Assembly (NCBI GenBank): GCA_002428265.1 | Contig: DIUR01000023.1 | Location: forward strand, 62,001 to 126,000 | Source of the DNA: Bacteriovoracaceae bacterium UBA6153 | GTDB taxonomy: Bacteria; Bdellovibrionota; Bacteriovoracia; Bacteriovoracales; Bacteriovoracaceae | Direction of reading: 5' to 3' | DNA: 64,000 nucleotides | Shown here: one piece after another, positions 39,808-48,195 of the stretch | How the letters are laid out: every line of letters starts with the position of its first letter | Numbering within the stretch: the stretch's first letter is position 1 | Program-made: the position numbers and the translations under genes | Notes under the pieces: generated by a model | Databases searched by the model: none | Told to the model about the DNA's origin: nothing | Seen by the model: only the letters and a program-made list of their open reading frames with translations

Positions 39808-40558
39808 CAAAAGAAATAGCAATAGATGGATTTTTTTAAGAGGTCTAACCAGAGGTAATATTCACTGGAGTCACTTTCCAGAAGTTTTTAAAACTTACTG
39901 CCCTGATGCAGAGATGGAGTTTTTAGAAATTCCAGGAAACGGATATACCTCTAATGAAATAACTCCTGTCGACTCTAAGCAAGTTGTAGAATATTTAAGA
40001 GCTAAAAGTCAGTTTGTTCAAAAGGGAGAAAGTTTTAACCTCTGTGGAATCTCATTGGGTGGAATGATTGCTTTGAAATGGATAGAATTATATCCAAAAG
40101 AAATTGAGTCTCTTAATGTTATTAACTCTAGCCTAGCGCAGTTTTCACCTTTTTACAAAAGACTTATTCCCAATAATTACGAGACACTCTTGAGAGCTAT
40201 TTTCTCAGAAGATACAAATTATCAAGAAGAGGTGATTTTAAAAATTACTTCCAATAAGTTTGAACAGACAAAAAATAATGTTCCAGGTTATGCTGAATTT
40301 TCAAGTCAGCATAAAATGAAAAGGCTTAATTTTTTAAGACAAATTGTAATGGCGAAAAATATTCAGATTGAGTCCGTTCCGTTTGTTCCATTTAAAATTA
40401 TTAGTTCAAGGCAAGATAGATTGGTTCATTATACCTGTTCAAGAGAGATTTTTAGAAACCTGGGAGGAGTTCAGTATATTCACCCAAGCGCCGGCCATGA
40501 CCTGCCACTCGATGAGCCTGAATGGCTAAGCGAAATTCTCATAAGTGATCTGACTTGA
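39800..40558 (+). CDS. Alpha/beta-hydrolase fold protein
   Basis: 252 residues. Nucleophile elbow GISLGG (Ser near residue 83), an oxyanion-type FLRGLTRG start, acid in the SSRQDRLV strand and the catalytic His in SAGHDLPLDEPEWL. It overlaps the M14 gene by eight bases, so it is part of the same operon; its 3' end overlaps the convergent PHP gene by 79 bp. Esterase/thioesterase on a lipid or acyl-amino acid is plausible. Exact substrate unknown. Confidence 0.82.
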   Translation: MNSKRNSNRWIFLRGLTRGNIHWSHFPEVFKTYCPDAEMEFLEIPGNGYTSNEITPVDSKQVVEYLRAKSQFVQKGESFNLCGISLGGMIALKWIELYPKEIESLNVINSSLAQFSPFYKRLIPNNYETLLRAIFSEDTNYQEEVILKITSNKFEQTKNNVPGYAEFSSQHKMKRLNFLRQIVMAKNIQIESVPFVPFKIISSRQDRLVHYTCSREIFRNLGGVQYIHPSAGHDLPLDEPEWLSEILISDLT

Positions 40559-41247
40559 ATCTCATCTTCGTAAAAAGTTAATTCTAGCTTTTGGTTTATC
40601 ACTGCTTCTTTAACTGATAAGAAACTTAGGTCACAATCAAGAAGTGATTTCCAGGCACGGATATGTTTTTCATGATGAAAGTCAGAACTCGCGATAATGG
40701 GTAATCCGCTATTCATCACTTCTTCAAATAAATGAGGGCCACTGGCCACTTCCCAAGCATCAAAGTGTGAGCTTAAGAAATCTCTTTGGTCCCAGAGATG
40801 ATAAGTCTGATGTTCAACTTTTTTAGTGGATACCGGATGCGCTGCAATCGCGAGAGCTCCTTGCTTTTTTATGTCAGCGATAATTTCAGTGATACTGCCA
40901 TCTGCTGAAATATAGTCAGTGATGCCGATTGCGAGTATGTGTGCGGAACGATGAAAAGAAAGAGAGTTTTTTGTCAGTTCAACTCCAGGTATTAGTAGCA
41001 TTCCATAGTGCTTCATGGCCCTTTCTGCCTGCATTTTTATTGTCTGGAGATAGAATGAGAAGTTTGATCGCGTAAGCGTTTTATTTAAAACGTGAGAAGC
41101 CTTACCTAGAAAAGTTTCTTCTTCACAAAGATGATCAGTGATCGCGATAATTTTGAAACCGCGGCTTCCATAAAAGTCTACAATTTCTGGAATACTTAAT
41201 TTCCCATCGCTGAAAGTAGAGTGTATGTGTAAATCTGCAAGCATCAT
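40480..41247 (-). CDS. PHP-domain phosphoesterase
   Basis: 255 residues. PHP motifs for the trinuclear metal site: LHIHSTFSDG (residues 5-14), ITDHLCEEE, GVELT, AIAAHPVS and ASSDFHHEKH. Similar to YciV/Trpa-type 3',5'-nucleoside bisphosphate or oligoribonucleotide phosphatases and to histidinol-phosphatase-like proteins. The C-terminal 26 codons lie on top of the alpha/beta-hydrolase gene's end. Cytoplasmic. Confidence 0.87.
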   Translation of the reverse strand: MMLADLHIHSTFSDGKLSIPEIVDFYGSRGFKIIAITDHLCEEETFLGKASHVLNKTLTRSNFSFYLQTIKMQAERAMKHYGMLLIPGVELTKNSLSFHRSAHILAIGITDYISADGSITEIIADIKKQGALAIAAHPVSTKKVEHQTYHLWDQRDFLSSHFDAWEVASGPHLFEEVMNSGLPIIASSDFHHEKHIRAWKSLLDCDLSFLSVKEAVINQKLELTFYEDEIQVRSLMRISLSHSGSSSGRSWPALG

Positions 41248-41316
41248 ATATAAGAATGCTACTGCGATTTAAAAAACAAGTAATGTCAGATTATGATGAG
41301 TTCTGCCAAGATTTCG

Positions 41317-41610
41317 TTAGAGACTAGCGTGAGCACTTTCTTCTGAATAAGCGCTAGAGTCTCTAAAATCAGGAGTGAGAATTTTTGGTAGGGGGTGAAG
41401 GCCTTTTACAAAATTAAGAATATTATTTTTTTGAAAATCATCACTGATGTTTAAAAATAGTGCATCAAATGTTTTATTTTTCAAAACACCAATTGCTTCT
41501 TCTTGTGTTTTTGCCGTTGTGACATGAAAGCCTCTTAGCGAAAGCTTAGTTGATGCGATCTCCAAGAAGTCTCTATTGCTATCTACGACTAATACTTTTG
41601 AAAATTCCAT
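41317..41610 (-). CDS. Degenerate receiver-domain protein
   Basis: 97 residues, receiver fold start (KVLVVDSNRDFLEIA, GFHVTTAKTQEEAI). The phosphoacceptor position on beta-3 reads ALFLNISDD, with Asn where Asp is expected, and beta-4/beta-5 with the Lys are not recognisable. It is therefore a pseudo-receiver that probably does not undergo phosphorylation; it may be a docking or decoy module. Ends with a divergent Ser-rich tail. Downstream of cydAB region on the same strand as those genes. Confidence 0.7.
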   Translation of the reverse strand: MEFSKVLVVDSNRDFLEIASTKLSLRGFHVTTAKTQEEAIGVLKNKTFDALFLNISDDFQKNNILNFVKGLHPLPKILTPDFRDSSAYSEESAHASL

Positions 41611-41690
41611 TTTTCCACCTTTTGTTAAGTCTAAGCTTAGAAAATAGGAAGAGACAAGGCAAAGCTTGTCGCATTATTAATTCTTGATAG

Positions 41691-42701
41691 TTACTCTCTG
41701 TCTCTGTTTGTTTTAAATATTTTCAATAAGTAGACCAAAAAAGGAAGCACGACAGTAATACCAACAGCAAGAGCTATCGTTAATTGTTTTAAGGTTGATT
41801 CTGGCGCAGCAGCAGAGGAGTAAGTCATAATAGTGCCGTCGTTAAATGATAGCAGTATCGGAAATCTTTTGATTAAGACGGCCATAAAAATAAAAGCGAC
41901 TTGGAAGGCCACGAGGATTCTGGCCAGATTAAATCGCTGGGTCTTGTAACTATTTAAGAGTGGAAAAAAGAGAAGTGTGGTGAGGACTAAAAGTGTAATG
42001 CTTGCTGGATGCCCGAAAAAGACACTAAAGAACTTTGGTTGCTTTGCCCATGCGACAATAAAAACTAATCCACCAGTCAAAAGAACAAAGACAAGACTTT
42101 TCCAAACATCATTTTTTATCGATCTCGTGACTTTAGGATCATCACTTGATTCTGAAAGGAAAAAAGTTTGGGCCAAGTATAAGTAGACGGCAACGACAAA
42201 AAGTCCTACGGCAAAAGAGAAGGCTGTAAACCATGGCGCGATAAAAGTAGTATAAAAATCTGTTTGCTGAGAAGGTAAGTCTCCAAAGAGAGCACCGACA
42301 ACAACTCCCTGCCAGAAAGCTGTCCAGATACTCGAGACTCCAAAAAGAATGGTATATTTTTTCTGCCAATGATCTTGGATTGGATCATAATGCCTGAAAG
42401 CAAAAGCAGTACCTCTAAGCGAGATACCTATAAGTATAAGCACAATAGGGATGTGTAATAATTTAGAAAATTCAGCAAACGCTTCAGAGAAACCCATGAA
42501 GAAAATAACCACAACGAGAATGAGCCACATGTGATTGGCTTCCCAGATCGGGCCGATTGCCTTTTCAACTAATTTTTTCCTAGGCGGGCGTTTTGTTATG
42601 AAGCTTAAGAACTCATATATACCTGCTCCAAAATCTGCTCCAGCAAATACAACGTAAAAGACTAATGAAATGGCCAAAATTCCAATGATAAACTCAAGCA
42701 T
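41691..42701 (-). CDS. cydB: Cytochrome bd-type ubiquinol oxidase subunit II
   Basis: 336 residues, eight to nine hydrophobic helices. Subunit II marks: FYVVFAGADFGAGIYEFL at the N-terminus, GPIWEANHMWLILVVVIFFMGF, and a conserved SIWTAFWQGVVVGAL. It overlaps cydA by eight bases. Together with CydA it reduces O2 to water at high affinity and is insensitive to cyanide in the CioAB-like variants. Confidence 0.93.
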   Translation of the reverse strand: MLEFIIGILAISLVFYVVFAGADFGAGIYEFLSFITKRPPRKKLVEKAIGPIWEANHMWLILVVVIFFMGFSEAFAEFSKLLHIPIVLILIGISLRGTAFAFRHYDPIQDHWQKKYTILFGVSSIWTAFWQGVVVGALFGDLPSQQTDFYTTFIAPWFTAFSFAVGLFVVAVYLYLAQTFFLSESSDDPKVTRSIKNDVWKSLVFVLLTGGLVFIVAWAKQPKFFSVFFGHPASITLLVLTTLLFFPLLNSYKTQRFNLARILVAFQVAFIFMAVLIKRFPILLSFNDGTIMTYSSAAAPESTLKQLTIALAVGITVVLPFLVYLLKIFKTNRDRE

Positions 42702-44007
42702 TGTTGGCCTCTTCTGTTTGAAATAATCTAAATTGTCTGTACATCAGCCATGAGACCATGATGGCCAGGAATAAATAGAGTGCGGTAAAAGTAAAAAACA
42801 TATATTGAAGGCCAGGCATTGGAGTGACGGCTTCTGCTGTTTTCATAATGCCATAAATGATCCATGGCTGACGACCAACTTCTGTTACAGTCCAGCCAGC
42901 TTCGACTGCAATTAATCCTAAAGGGATTCCAATAATGAGAAGTCTTAGAATGAGATTACTTTTTAAATAATCTTTTTTTCTCAGCATAAAAATTAAAATC
43001 AGCACGGCCAATCCTAGAGCGAATGTGCCGACGGCAACCATTATTTGAAAGGCAATATGTACGGGAACAACCGGTGGCCAGTGTTCACGGGGGAAGTCGT
43101 TGAGGCCTTGCACTTTGGCATCAATATCACCGAAGGCCAGAAAGCTTAAGAGTCCTGGCAACTTTATTCCGTAATTTACTGTTTGGTTTTCTACATCAGG
43201 TAATCCACCAAGCCACAATCCCGCGCGTGTTTCTGTGTCGTAGTGAGCTTCCATTGCTGCTAGTTTTAGCGGTTGTCTTTTTGCTACATCTTTTGCGGAA
43301 TAATCACCACTGATTGGTGTAAGAAGAGCAGAGACAAGAAAAAAAGGCAGGGCAATCTTGATGGCCTTTCTATTAAGTACCATATTTTTCTTTTTATAGA
43401 TGAAGTAGGCATGAATGCCAAGTACACCCATTGAAACTGCAAGTGCTGCTGTGATCACTGTATGCTGGGCCTGAGAAAACCATGCGGGATTGAACATCGC
43501 TGCAACGGCATCGACATCATAGGCCCTTCCATCAATCCATTTGAAGCCTTGGGGGGAGTTCATCCATGAGTTTGCGGCCACAACAAATATTCCGCTTGAA
43601 ACGCCACAGATACCAACACCAAGGCCAGTCAGCCAGTGAATCCATGGACGTAAATATTTAAAGCCATATAAATAAAGTCCTAAAAAAATAGCTTCAAGAA
43701 AAAAGGCAGTCCCTTCCCATGAAAAAGGCATTCCAAAAATTGGACCGGCATGTTTCATAAATGTCGGCCATAAAAGTCCTAGTTCAAAACTTAAAGCTGT
43801 ACCTGAAACAGCTCCTGTTGCAAAAAAGATCCCCAGACCTTTCATCCACCATTTTGTGAGAATGAGATAGTCATTATCTTTGGTGCGCAACCATTTAAAG
43901 TGAGCGTATGACATTAATAAGGGAAAGATCATGCCTACGATGGCAAATATGATGTGAAATCCAAGTGAGATGGCCATCGTCGATCTTGCTGCAAATAGTG
44001 AGTCCAT
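42694..44007 (-). CDS. cydA: Cytochrome bd-type ubiquinol oxidase subunit I
   Basis: 437 residues, short for CydA because the Q-loop is of the short (CioA-like) type. Haem ligands: His18 in SLGFHIIFAI, His in SQAQHTVITAAL, and the GRQPW motif in EVGRQPWIIYG. Signature SWEGTAFFLEAIFLGLYLYG near residue 100. Catalyses quinol oxidation with O2 reduction without proton pumping, used in low oxygen, oxidative or nitrosative stress. Translationally coupled to cydB. Confidence 0.94.
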   Translation of the reverse strand: MDSLFAARSTMAISLGFHIIFAIVGMIFPLLMSYAHFKWLRTKDNDYLILTKWWMKGLGIFFATGAVSGTALSFELGLLWPTFMKHAGPIFGMPFSWEGTAFFLEAIFLGLYLYGFKYLRPWIHWLTGLGVGICGVSSGIFVVAANSWMNSPQGFKWIDGRAYDVDAVAAMFNPAWFSQAQHTVITAALAVSMGVLGIHAYFIYKKKNMVLNRKAIKIALPFFLVSALLTPISGDYSAKDVAKRQPLKLAAMEAHYDTETRAGLWLGGLPDVENQTVNYGIKLPGLLSFLAFGDIDAKVQGLNDFPREHWPPVVPVHIAFQIMVAVGTFALGLAVLILIFMLRKKDYLKSNLILRLLIIGIPLGLIAVEAGWTVTEVGRQPWIIYGIMKTAEAVTPMPGLQYMFFTFTALYLFLAIMVSWLMYRQFRLFQTEEANNA

Positions 44008-44076
44008 TTTTTTAACCTATTGCTGTTACAGATTGTGAGAAGAAATTTAGCATGAAAGACAGATGAGAGAAAATCT

Positions 44077-44105
44077 ATTATATGCAACATAGTGTTGCGG
44101 TGTAA
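44077..44105 (-). promoter_or_regulatory. Putative cydAB promoter with an operator in the spacer
   Basis: On the minus strand the -10 is a perfect TATAAT (plus 44077-44082) and the -35 is TTACAC (44100-44105) with a 17-base spacer. A perfect inverted repeat GCAACA-TAG-TGTTGC (44084-44098) fills the spacer, so a dimeric repressor bound here would block the polymerase. Confidence 0.55.
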
Positions 44106-44109
44106 ATTG

Positions 44110-44138
44110 TTGACGGTCAAATTGAACTAAATTAGAGT
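44110..44138 (+). promoter_or_regulatory. Putative sigma-70 promoter of the UnbV/UnbU-like pair
   Basis: TTGACG and TAGAGT separated by exactly 17 bases, followed by the 44178-45950 reading frame about 40-90 bp downstream. Confidence 0.55.
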
Positions 44139-44225
44139 ATACCTATCTGCATTAATGCCATTTGAAGTGAGTTTGTTATCACTAAAAAGTACAATCTTTT
44201 CTCCATTGTCTTTCTACTTATTGCA

Positions 44226-45950
44226 GTGGTTTTTATTCTCGTTTTAGTTTTTATAAAACCACCGAAAGAGCAGGTGGATAATTTCTATGGCCATGAAAAA
44301 ATCAACAGTGCAGTCACTCAAAACATAAAATTCAGCGATAGGACCCAAGATTGGGGAGTGGTCTATGATCATTTTCAAAACTCGTCTGGAAAAAATCCAT
44401 TTAGCGGCCTTGTATTTCCCTCAGTTCTTATCTACGATTTCGATAACAATGGTTTTGTAGATATTTTCTATTCAGGTGGTAATAGAAATTTTCTGTATTT
44501 AAATTTTGGGAATGGTGCCTTTAAAGAATCGGCAGAATCATTTGGAATAGCTTGCTTTAACGATACAGAATTTCTCAATTCTCAAATTGTGATGGGAGAT
44601 TTGAATGGGGATGGAGAAGATGATATTTATCTGGCGACATCTGGCTCTCATCGATTGTTTTACCGTGATTTGAATTCGAATCATTTTACAGAAGTTTCAG
44701 AAAAACTTAATGGGTATCGTTCTTTTTCTCATGGAATAAGCCTTCTGGATTTTAACCAGGACGGACGACTTGATGTTGTTGTTGCTAATTTTCATGAACT
44801 CGGGAAAGAGTACCGCAGAATGCAGTATGTGCTGCAGGCCGGAGAGTTGAACAATTTTGGAACGAACAACGCTCTCCTCATTCAGCAACCAGATGGAAGT
44901 TTTAAAAACCTCGAAACACTTAAGTCTAAAAATAAAACATTTGCAAATTCCGTGGGAATATCTGATATCAACAATGACGGCTATCCAGATATTTTTTTTG
45001 CTAATGATTATGGCCCTGATTCAATGCTGATGAACATAGAAGGAAGAAGCGTTCTTGATGTTACAAATAAAAGAGTGCCAAAACATAGGCAGTTGAATGG
45101 TGGAAAAAGCGTAGAATTTATTGATTATGATCAGGATGGGCTGATTGATCTATTTGTGACTAATGCCTATATACCACCGTACCAGGCAGGTTATAATATG
45201 TTGTGGAAGAAAACCTCCAAAGATGGAAATTTTAAACTTGTTTCACAAGAAGAGAACATTGGTAAAAGCGGTCTGTCATGGGGAGCAAAGTTTGCAGACT
45301 TTAATCTTGATGGGAAGTTGGATGTCTACGTTGCAAATGGATTAGAAAGAGATCTTAGAGGCAGTAGGATTGAAGACGAAAAATCATTATGGTATGGGAA
45401 AATGGAGTTTGCTGAAGCACCATTGTTTTTTAGAAATAATAGTAAATCTTTTAGTCAGAATAAAAATAATCTCTACCATCGTTTTGGTTTTCAAAGAGAT
45501 GCCCTCTTTATACAAGGTTCAAATAATCGCTTCTATGATGTTGCCCTAGATATTGGACTAAGTGACGACAGCGAAGGAAGAGGACTTGCTATAGCAGATT
45601 TTAACAACGATGGATTAATGGATATTGTTGTGACTAATTATTTTGGTAAATCCAAAGTTTATCAAAATATGAGTAAGCCAGGGACGACATGGATAGGATT
45701 AAAATTAATCAATTCAAAAGGAAGTCAGCTTCCCATTGGGACTAAAATAACTTTGATACAAAGTCATGGCCCTGACTTAGTGAGAGAGTATTATCCAGGT
45801 AATGGCTTCAGGTCGCAAAGTGACAGTCGGCTGGTTCTTAGTCTGGCACCAGGAAGTAAGTTCACTAAACTTGAAGTTATCTGGCCTGGTCATATTAAAA
45901 AAACGTACGAATCGCTAAAGGAAAATAGTTATAATGAAGTTCGTGAGTAA
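44226..45950 (+). CDS. UnbV-like FG-GAP/ASPIC repeat protein (CRTAC1 family)
   Basis: 574 residues from a GTG at 44226. The frame is open back to 44173 and the upstream codons encode a textbook signal-anchor (TKKYNLFSIVFLLIAVVFIL), so translation may really begin at a rare ATC/ATT-type codon around 44178; no ATG exists there. The rest is seven-bladed FG-GAP/VCBS propeller with Ca-binding DxNxDG loops (DLNGDGEDD, DFNQDGRLD, DINNDGYPD, DYDQDGLID, DFNLDGKLD, DFNNDGLMD) and a C-terminal ASPIC/UnbV domain (WIGLKLINSKGSQLPIGTKI, LEVIWPG). Surface-exposed or periplasmic. Overlaps the UnbU-like gene. Confidence 0.85.
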   Translation: MVFILVLVFIKPPKEQVDNFYGHEKINSAVTQNIKFSDRTQDWGVVYDHFQNSSGKNPFSGLVFPSVLIYDFDNNGFVDIFYSGGNRNFLYLNFGNGAFKESAESFGIACFNDTEFLNSQIVMGDLNGDGEDDIYLATSGSHRLFYRDLNSNHFTEVSEKLNGYRSFSHGISLLDFNQDGRLDVVVANFHELGKEYRRMQYVLQAGELNNFGTNNALLIQQPDGSFKNLETLKSKNKTFANSVGISDINNDGYPDIFFANDYGPDSMLMNIEGRSVLDVTNKRVPKHRQLNGGKSVEFIDYDQDGLIDLFVTNAYIPPYQAGYNMLWKKTSKDGNFKLVSQEENIGKSGLSWGAKFADFNLDGKLDVYVANGLERDLRGSRIEDEKSLWYGKMEFAEAPLFFRNNSKSFSQNKNNLYHRFGFQRDALFIQGSNNRFYDVALDIGLSDDSEGRGLAIADFNNDGLMDIVVTNYFGKSKVYQNMSKPGTTWIGLKLINSKGSQLPIGTKITLIQSHGPDLVREYYPGNGFRSQSDSRLVLSLAPGSKFTKLEVIWPGHIKKTYESLKENSYNEVRE

Positions 45951-46767
45951 TTTTTTTAAATTTACAGAACTCATCCAAGTGATTCAATTGATATTATTGT
46001 CTTTGGTATCAGGCTTCGTGTTTAGTCTCAGAAGACTTGAGATTAGCCTGGCCATAGGATTAATTGCCCCTCTTATAACTGCAACTTTTTTATCTTTAGT
46101 TTTCAAAGACAAAAGAGAGAATGAAGGAATGAGAACGATTCTCACTTCACTCTTAATAAGTTTGGGAATGATCATTCTTATTAAAAACTGGAATATCTAT
46201 TTTTATGGAATAGTTAATTCACTTTCGGTGATGGTTTATTATTTTTCTAAGAAGTTTTCCCGATCAATAGATTACAACCCAATTAATTTAGCCGTTATAC
46301 TGGGTCTTATCTTTTTTCCTCTGACATCTTTTCATATACTCATTGGAACGTTTTCATTTTCAACACCAAATCTTGTTATAACTACGGCCATTGCCTTATT
46401 TTTTCTCATCAAGTCTCAACGCTTGCCGATAGCTGTTGCTTATTTAGCGGTAGTGTCCTGTTGGGGTCTTATTGATTGGCTGATTTTTAATAATAGTTTC
46501 CTTTATTGGTTTTCTGCAGAGTTGGGATTTTCAGGTATTATTTTTATGAGTCTTATTTTGATTAACAGTAATCTGTTAAAAGATATCACGTCGATGTTGC
46601 TATTTGGAGCGAGCGTTGCCTTCTTTAAGATTGTTTTTAAATCTCATGAGTTTTTCTATCCGGCACACTTGTCACTTTTTACTGTCTCTACATTATTGAA
46701 TATCTGGATTTTGGGTAAAGGTTATTCCGCGAGTTGCAAAGCGTCGTTAGATTCTAATAAGATTTAG
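45934..46767 (+). CDS. UnbU-like multi-span membrane protein (NqrB/RnfD-related)
   Basis: 277 residues, about eight to nine transmembrane helices, with the RnfD-like patch DYNPINLAVILGLIFFP near residue 113. The pairing, in overlapping frames, of an FG-GAP/ASPIC protein and an NqrB/RnfD-like membrane protein is the UnbV-UnbU arrangement known from enediyne clusters and many other bacteria. No flavin or other electron-transfer subunits are nearby, so an electron-transport role is unproven. Confidence 0.75.
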   Translation: MKFVSNFFKFTELIQVIQLILLSLVSGFVFSLRRLEISLAIGLIAPLITATFLSLVFKDKRENEGMRTILTSLLISLGMIILIKNWNIYFYGIVNSLSVMVYYFSKKFSRSIDYNPINLAVILGLIFFPLTSFHILIGTFSFSTPNLVITTAIALFFLIKSQRLPIAVAYLAVVSCWGLIDWLIFNNSFLYWFSAELGFSGIIFMSLILINSNLLKDITSMLLFGASVAFFKIVFKSHEFFYPAHLSLFTVSTLLNIWILGKGYSASCKASLDSNKI

Positions 46768-46829
46768 TTTAATATGAGTTGCCATCTTCTTTTGCCCTAT
46801 GCTCTGATTGTGCACACACAGGAGGCACT

Positions 46830-47309
46830 ATGAAGACATTGGCACTTATCCTTACTATCCTTTCTTTTAATGTAATGGCCCTAGATAGCACTTTAACAAA
46901 CGAAAAAGTGGCAGAGCTCTATGAGCATGCAACAGTTCCAGACTTGGCTCCATGGGTAGGGATCGCACTTCCGGGAAGATGTTTTTTTAAAGACCCACAA
47001 GAAAGAAATGTCTCATCTGTTTTATTAACTTTTCAAAATGCTGAGCGCTTTTTTATCGCTCCACTTGCCGCAGATAAAAGAGCACCGGATTTTTTCAATG
47101 ACATGAGTTTTGCAACTATTACAAAACGCTTCCCTCAATATAAAAAATTGGTTCGTGAAATCTCTGTCAATGAAGGGGAAGCCGTTATGCACAAGCAAGA
47201 AGGCAGCTATTTTTATGAAGCTAGAATCAGAGAGTTTCAAGATTACTTCTTTTTAAGAGTAAATCTTTCTGAGAAGGCCGTAAGATTCTGTTACTACAAT
47301 AAAGTTTAG
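46830..47309 (+). CDS. Secreted protein, unknown
   Basis: 159 residues from the ATG preceded by GGAGG. Signal peptide MKTLALILTILSFNVMA. The mature part has one internal Cys pair-like arrangement (GRCFF, FCYYN) and a pattern of beta strands (SVLLTFQNAERFFIAPL, YFFLRVNLSEKAVRF). A further in-frame ATG upstream has no ribosome site. No family was recognised. Confidence 0.75.
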   Translation: MKTLALILTILSFNVMALDSTLTNEKVAELYEHATVPDLAPWVGIALPGRCFFKDPQERNVSSVLLTFQNAERFFIAPLAADKRAPDFFNDMSFATITKRFPQYKKLVREISVNEGEAVMHKQEGSYFYEARIREFQDYFFLRVNLSEKAVRFCYYNKV

Positions 47310-47317
47310 TTTCAAGT

Positions 47318-47353
47318 ATGATACTGTCGGGAAATATTATCCGACAGTATCAT
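47318..47353 (+). terminator. Hairpin after the 159-residue protein gene
   Basis: A 13-bp perfect stem ATGATACTGTCGG / CCGACAGTATCAT with a 10-base loop; tail only TAGAATTGTT, so termination is weak or it is an mRNA end. Confidence 0.65.
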
Positions 47354-47420
47354 TAGAATTGTTGGATTTTCTGGGTTGGCAATGCTAAGAGTGCCCTTCG
47401 TACTCTATCCAGGAAAGACA

Positions 47421-48140
47421 ATGAAAAAAATCATTACATTAATTTTAACTCTAGTTATTTCAGTTTCTGCTCATGCAGAATGGAAATCAGTTTTTATCAG
47501 TGGAGATCACTCAATTCCAAACTTCGATAATGGAAGAAGAGTTATTTCAGAAATGCTTGCTCCATTAGGAGCTTTCTCAGAAAATCAAACTCATCTAACT
47601 TCAGAAAAAAAACTAGTTAAGGGTGCTGTTCAATTAGCGACTCTTGATAATATCGCTCTTGCATTCCAAAATCTCAAAGTAGACAAGTCAAAAGACGGAT
47701 GTTTTTTATTCATGACTTCTCATGGAATTAAAAAATTTGGTTTCTATTTAAGCCGTGGTGAAAATGGAGATCGCGGTGGAATCACTCCGAATCAATTAAA
47801 AGGTATTGTAGATGCTGCATGTGGAACTGCGCCAACTGTACTTTTAATCTCTTCGTGTTACTCAGGCCAATTTGTTGAAAAGTTAGCTGCAGACAACAGA
47901 GTTATCTTAACTGCGGCCATCAAAGACAGGCCATCATTTGGTTGTTCTACTGATACGACTTACACTTTCTGGGATGAGTGTGTAATCGATAACCTTCCAT
48001 CAGCACGCACATGGGAAGAGCTTTATAGTGGAGTTAAGTCTTGTATTGAACGCAAAGAAGGTGAACTAGGGTTTAATCCTTCACTTCCTCAGGCCTTCTT
48101 TGGAAAGAACGTTAAGAACCTTCCAATCTTTGATAAATAA
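47421..48140 (+). CDS. Secreted C13-like (legumain/caspase-fold) cysteine peptidase
   Basis: 239 residues, start set by AGGAAAG. Signal peptide ending AHA. Clan CD peptidase features: the catalytic His in FLFMTSHGIKKFG and the catalytic Cys in LISSCYSGQFVEKL, spaced about 50 residues apart as in Peptidase_C13. Specificity residues cannot be read. A secreted protease of this family would suit degradation of foreign or own envelope proteins. Between two strong hairpins, single-gene unit. Confidence 0.75.
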   Translation: MKKIITLILTLVISVSAHAEWKSVFISGDHSIPNFDNGRRVISEMLAPLGAFSENQTHLTSEKKLVKGAVQLATLDNIALAFQNLKVDKSKDGCFLFMTSHGIKKFGFYLSRGENGDRGGITPNQLKGIVDAACGTAPTVLLISSCYSGQFVEKLAADNRVILTAAIKDRPSFGCSTDTTYTFWDECVIDNLPSARTWEELYSGVKSCIERKEGELGFNPSLPQAFFGKNVKNLPIFDK

Positions 48141-48147
48141 TTTTTCT

Positions 48148-48186
48148 AAAACCGAACAGAGGAATTAGTTCTGTTCGGTTTTTTCT
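48148..48186. terminator. Bidirectional terminator
   Basis: A 13-bp stem (48148-48160 with 48170-48182), a nine-base loop and a T-run on the plus side; the A-rich left flank serves the opposite strand. Confidence 0.9.
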
Positions 48187-48195
48187 CCTACCTTA

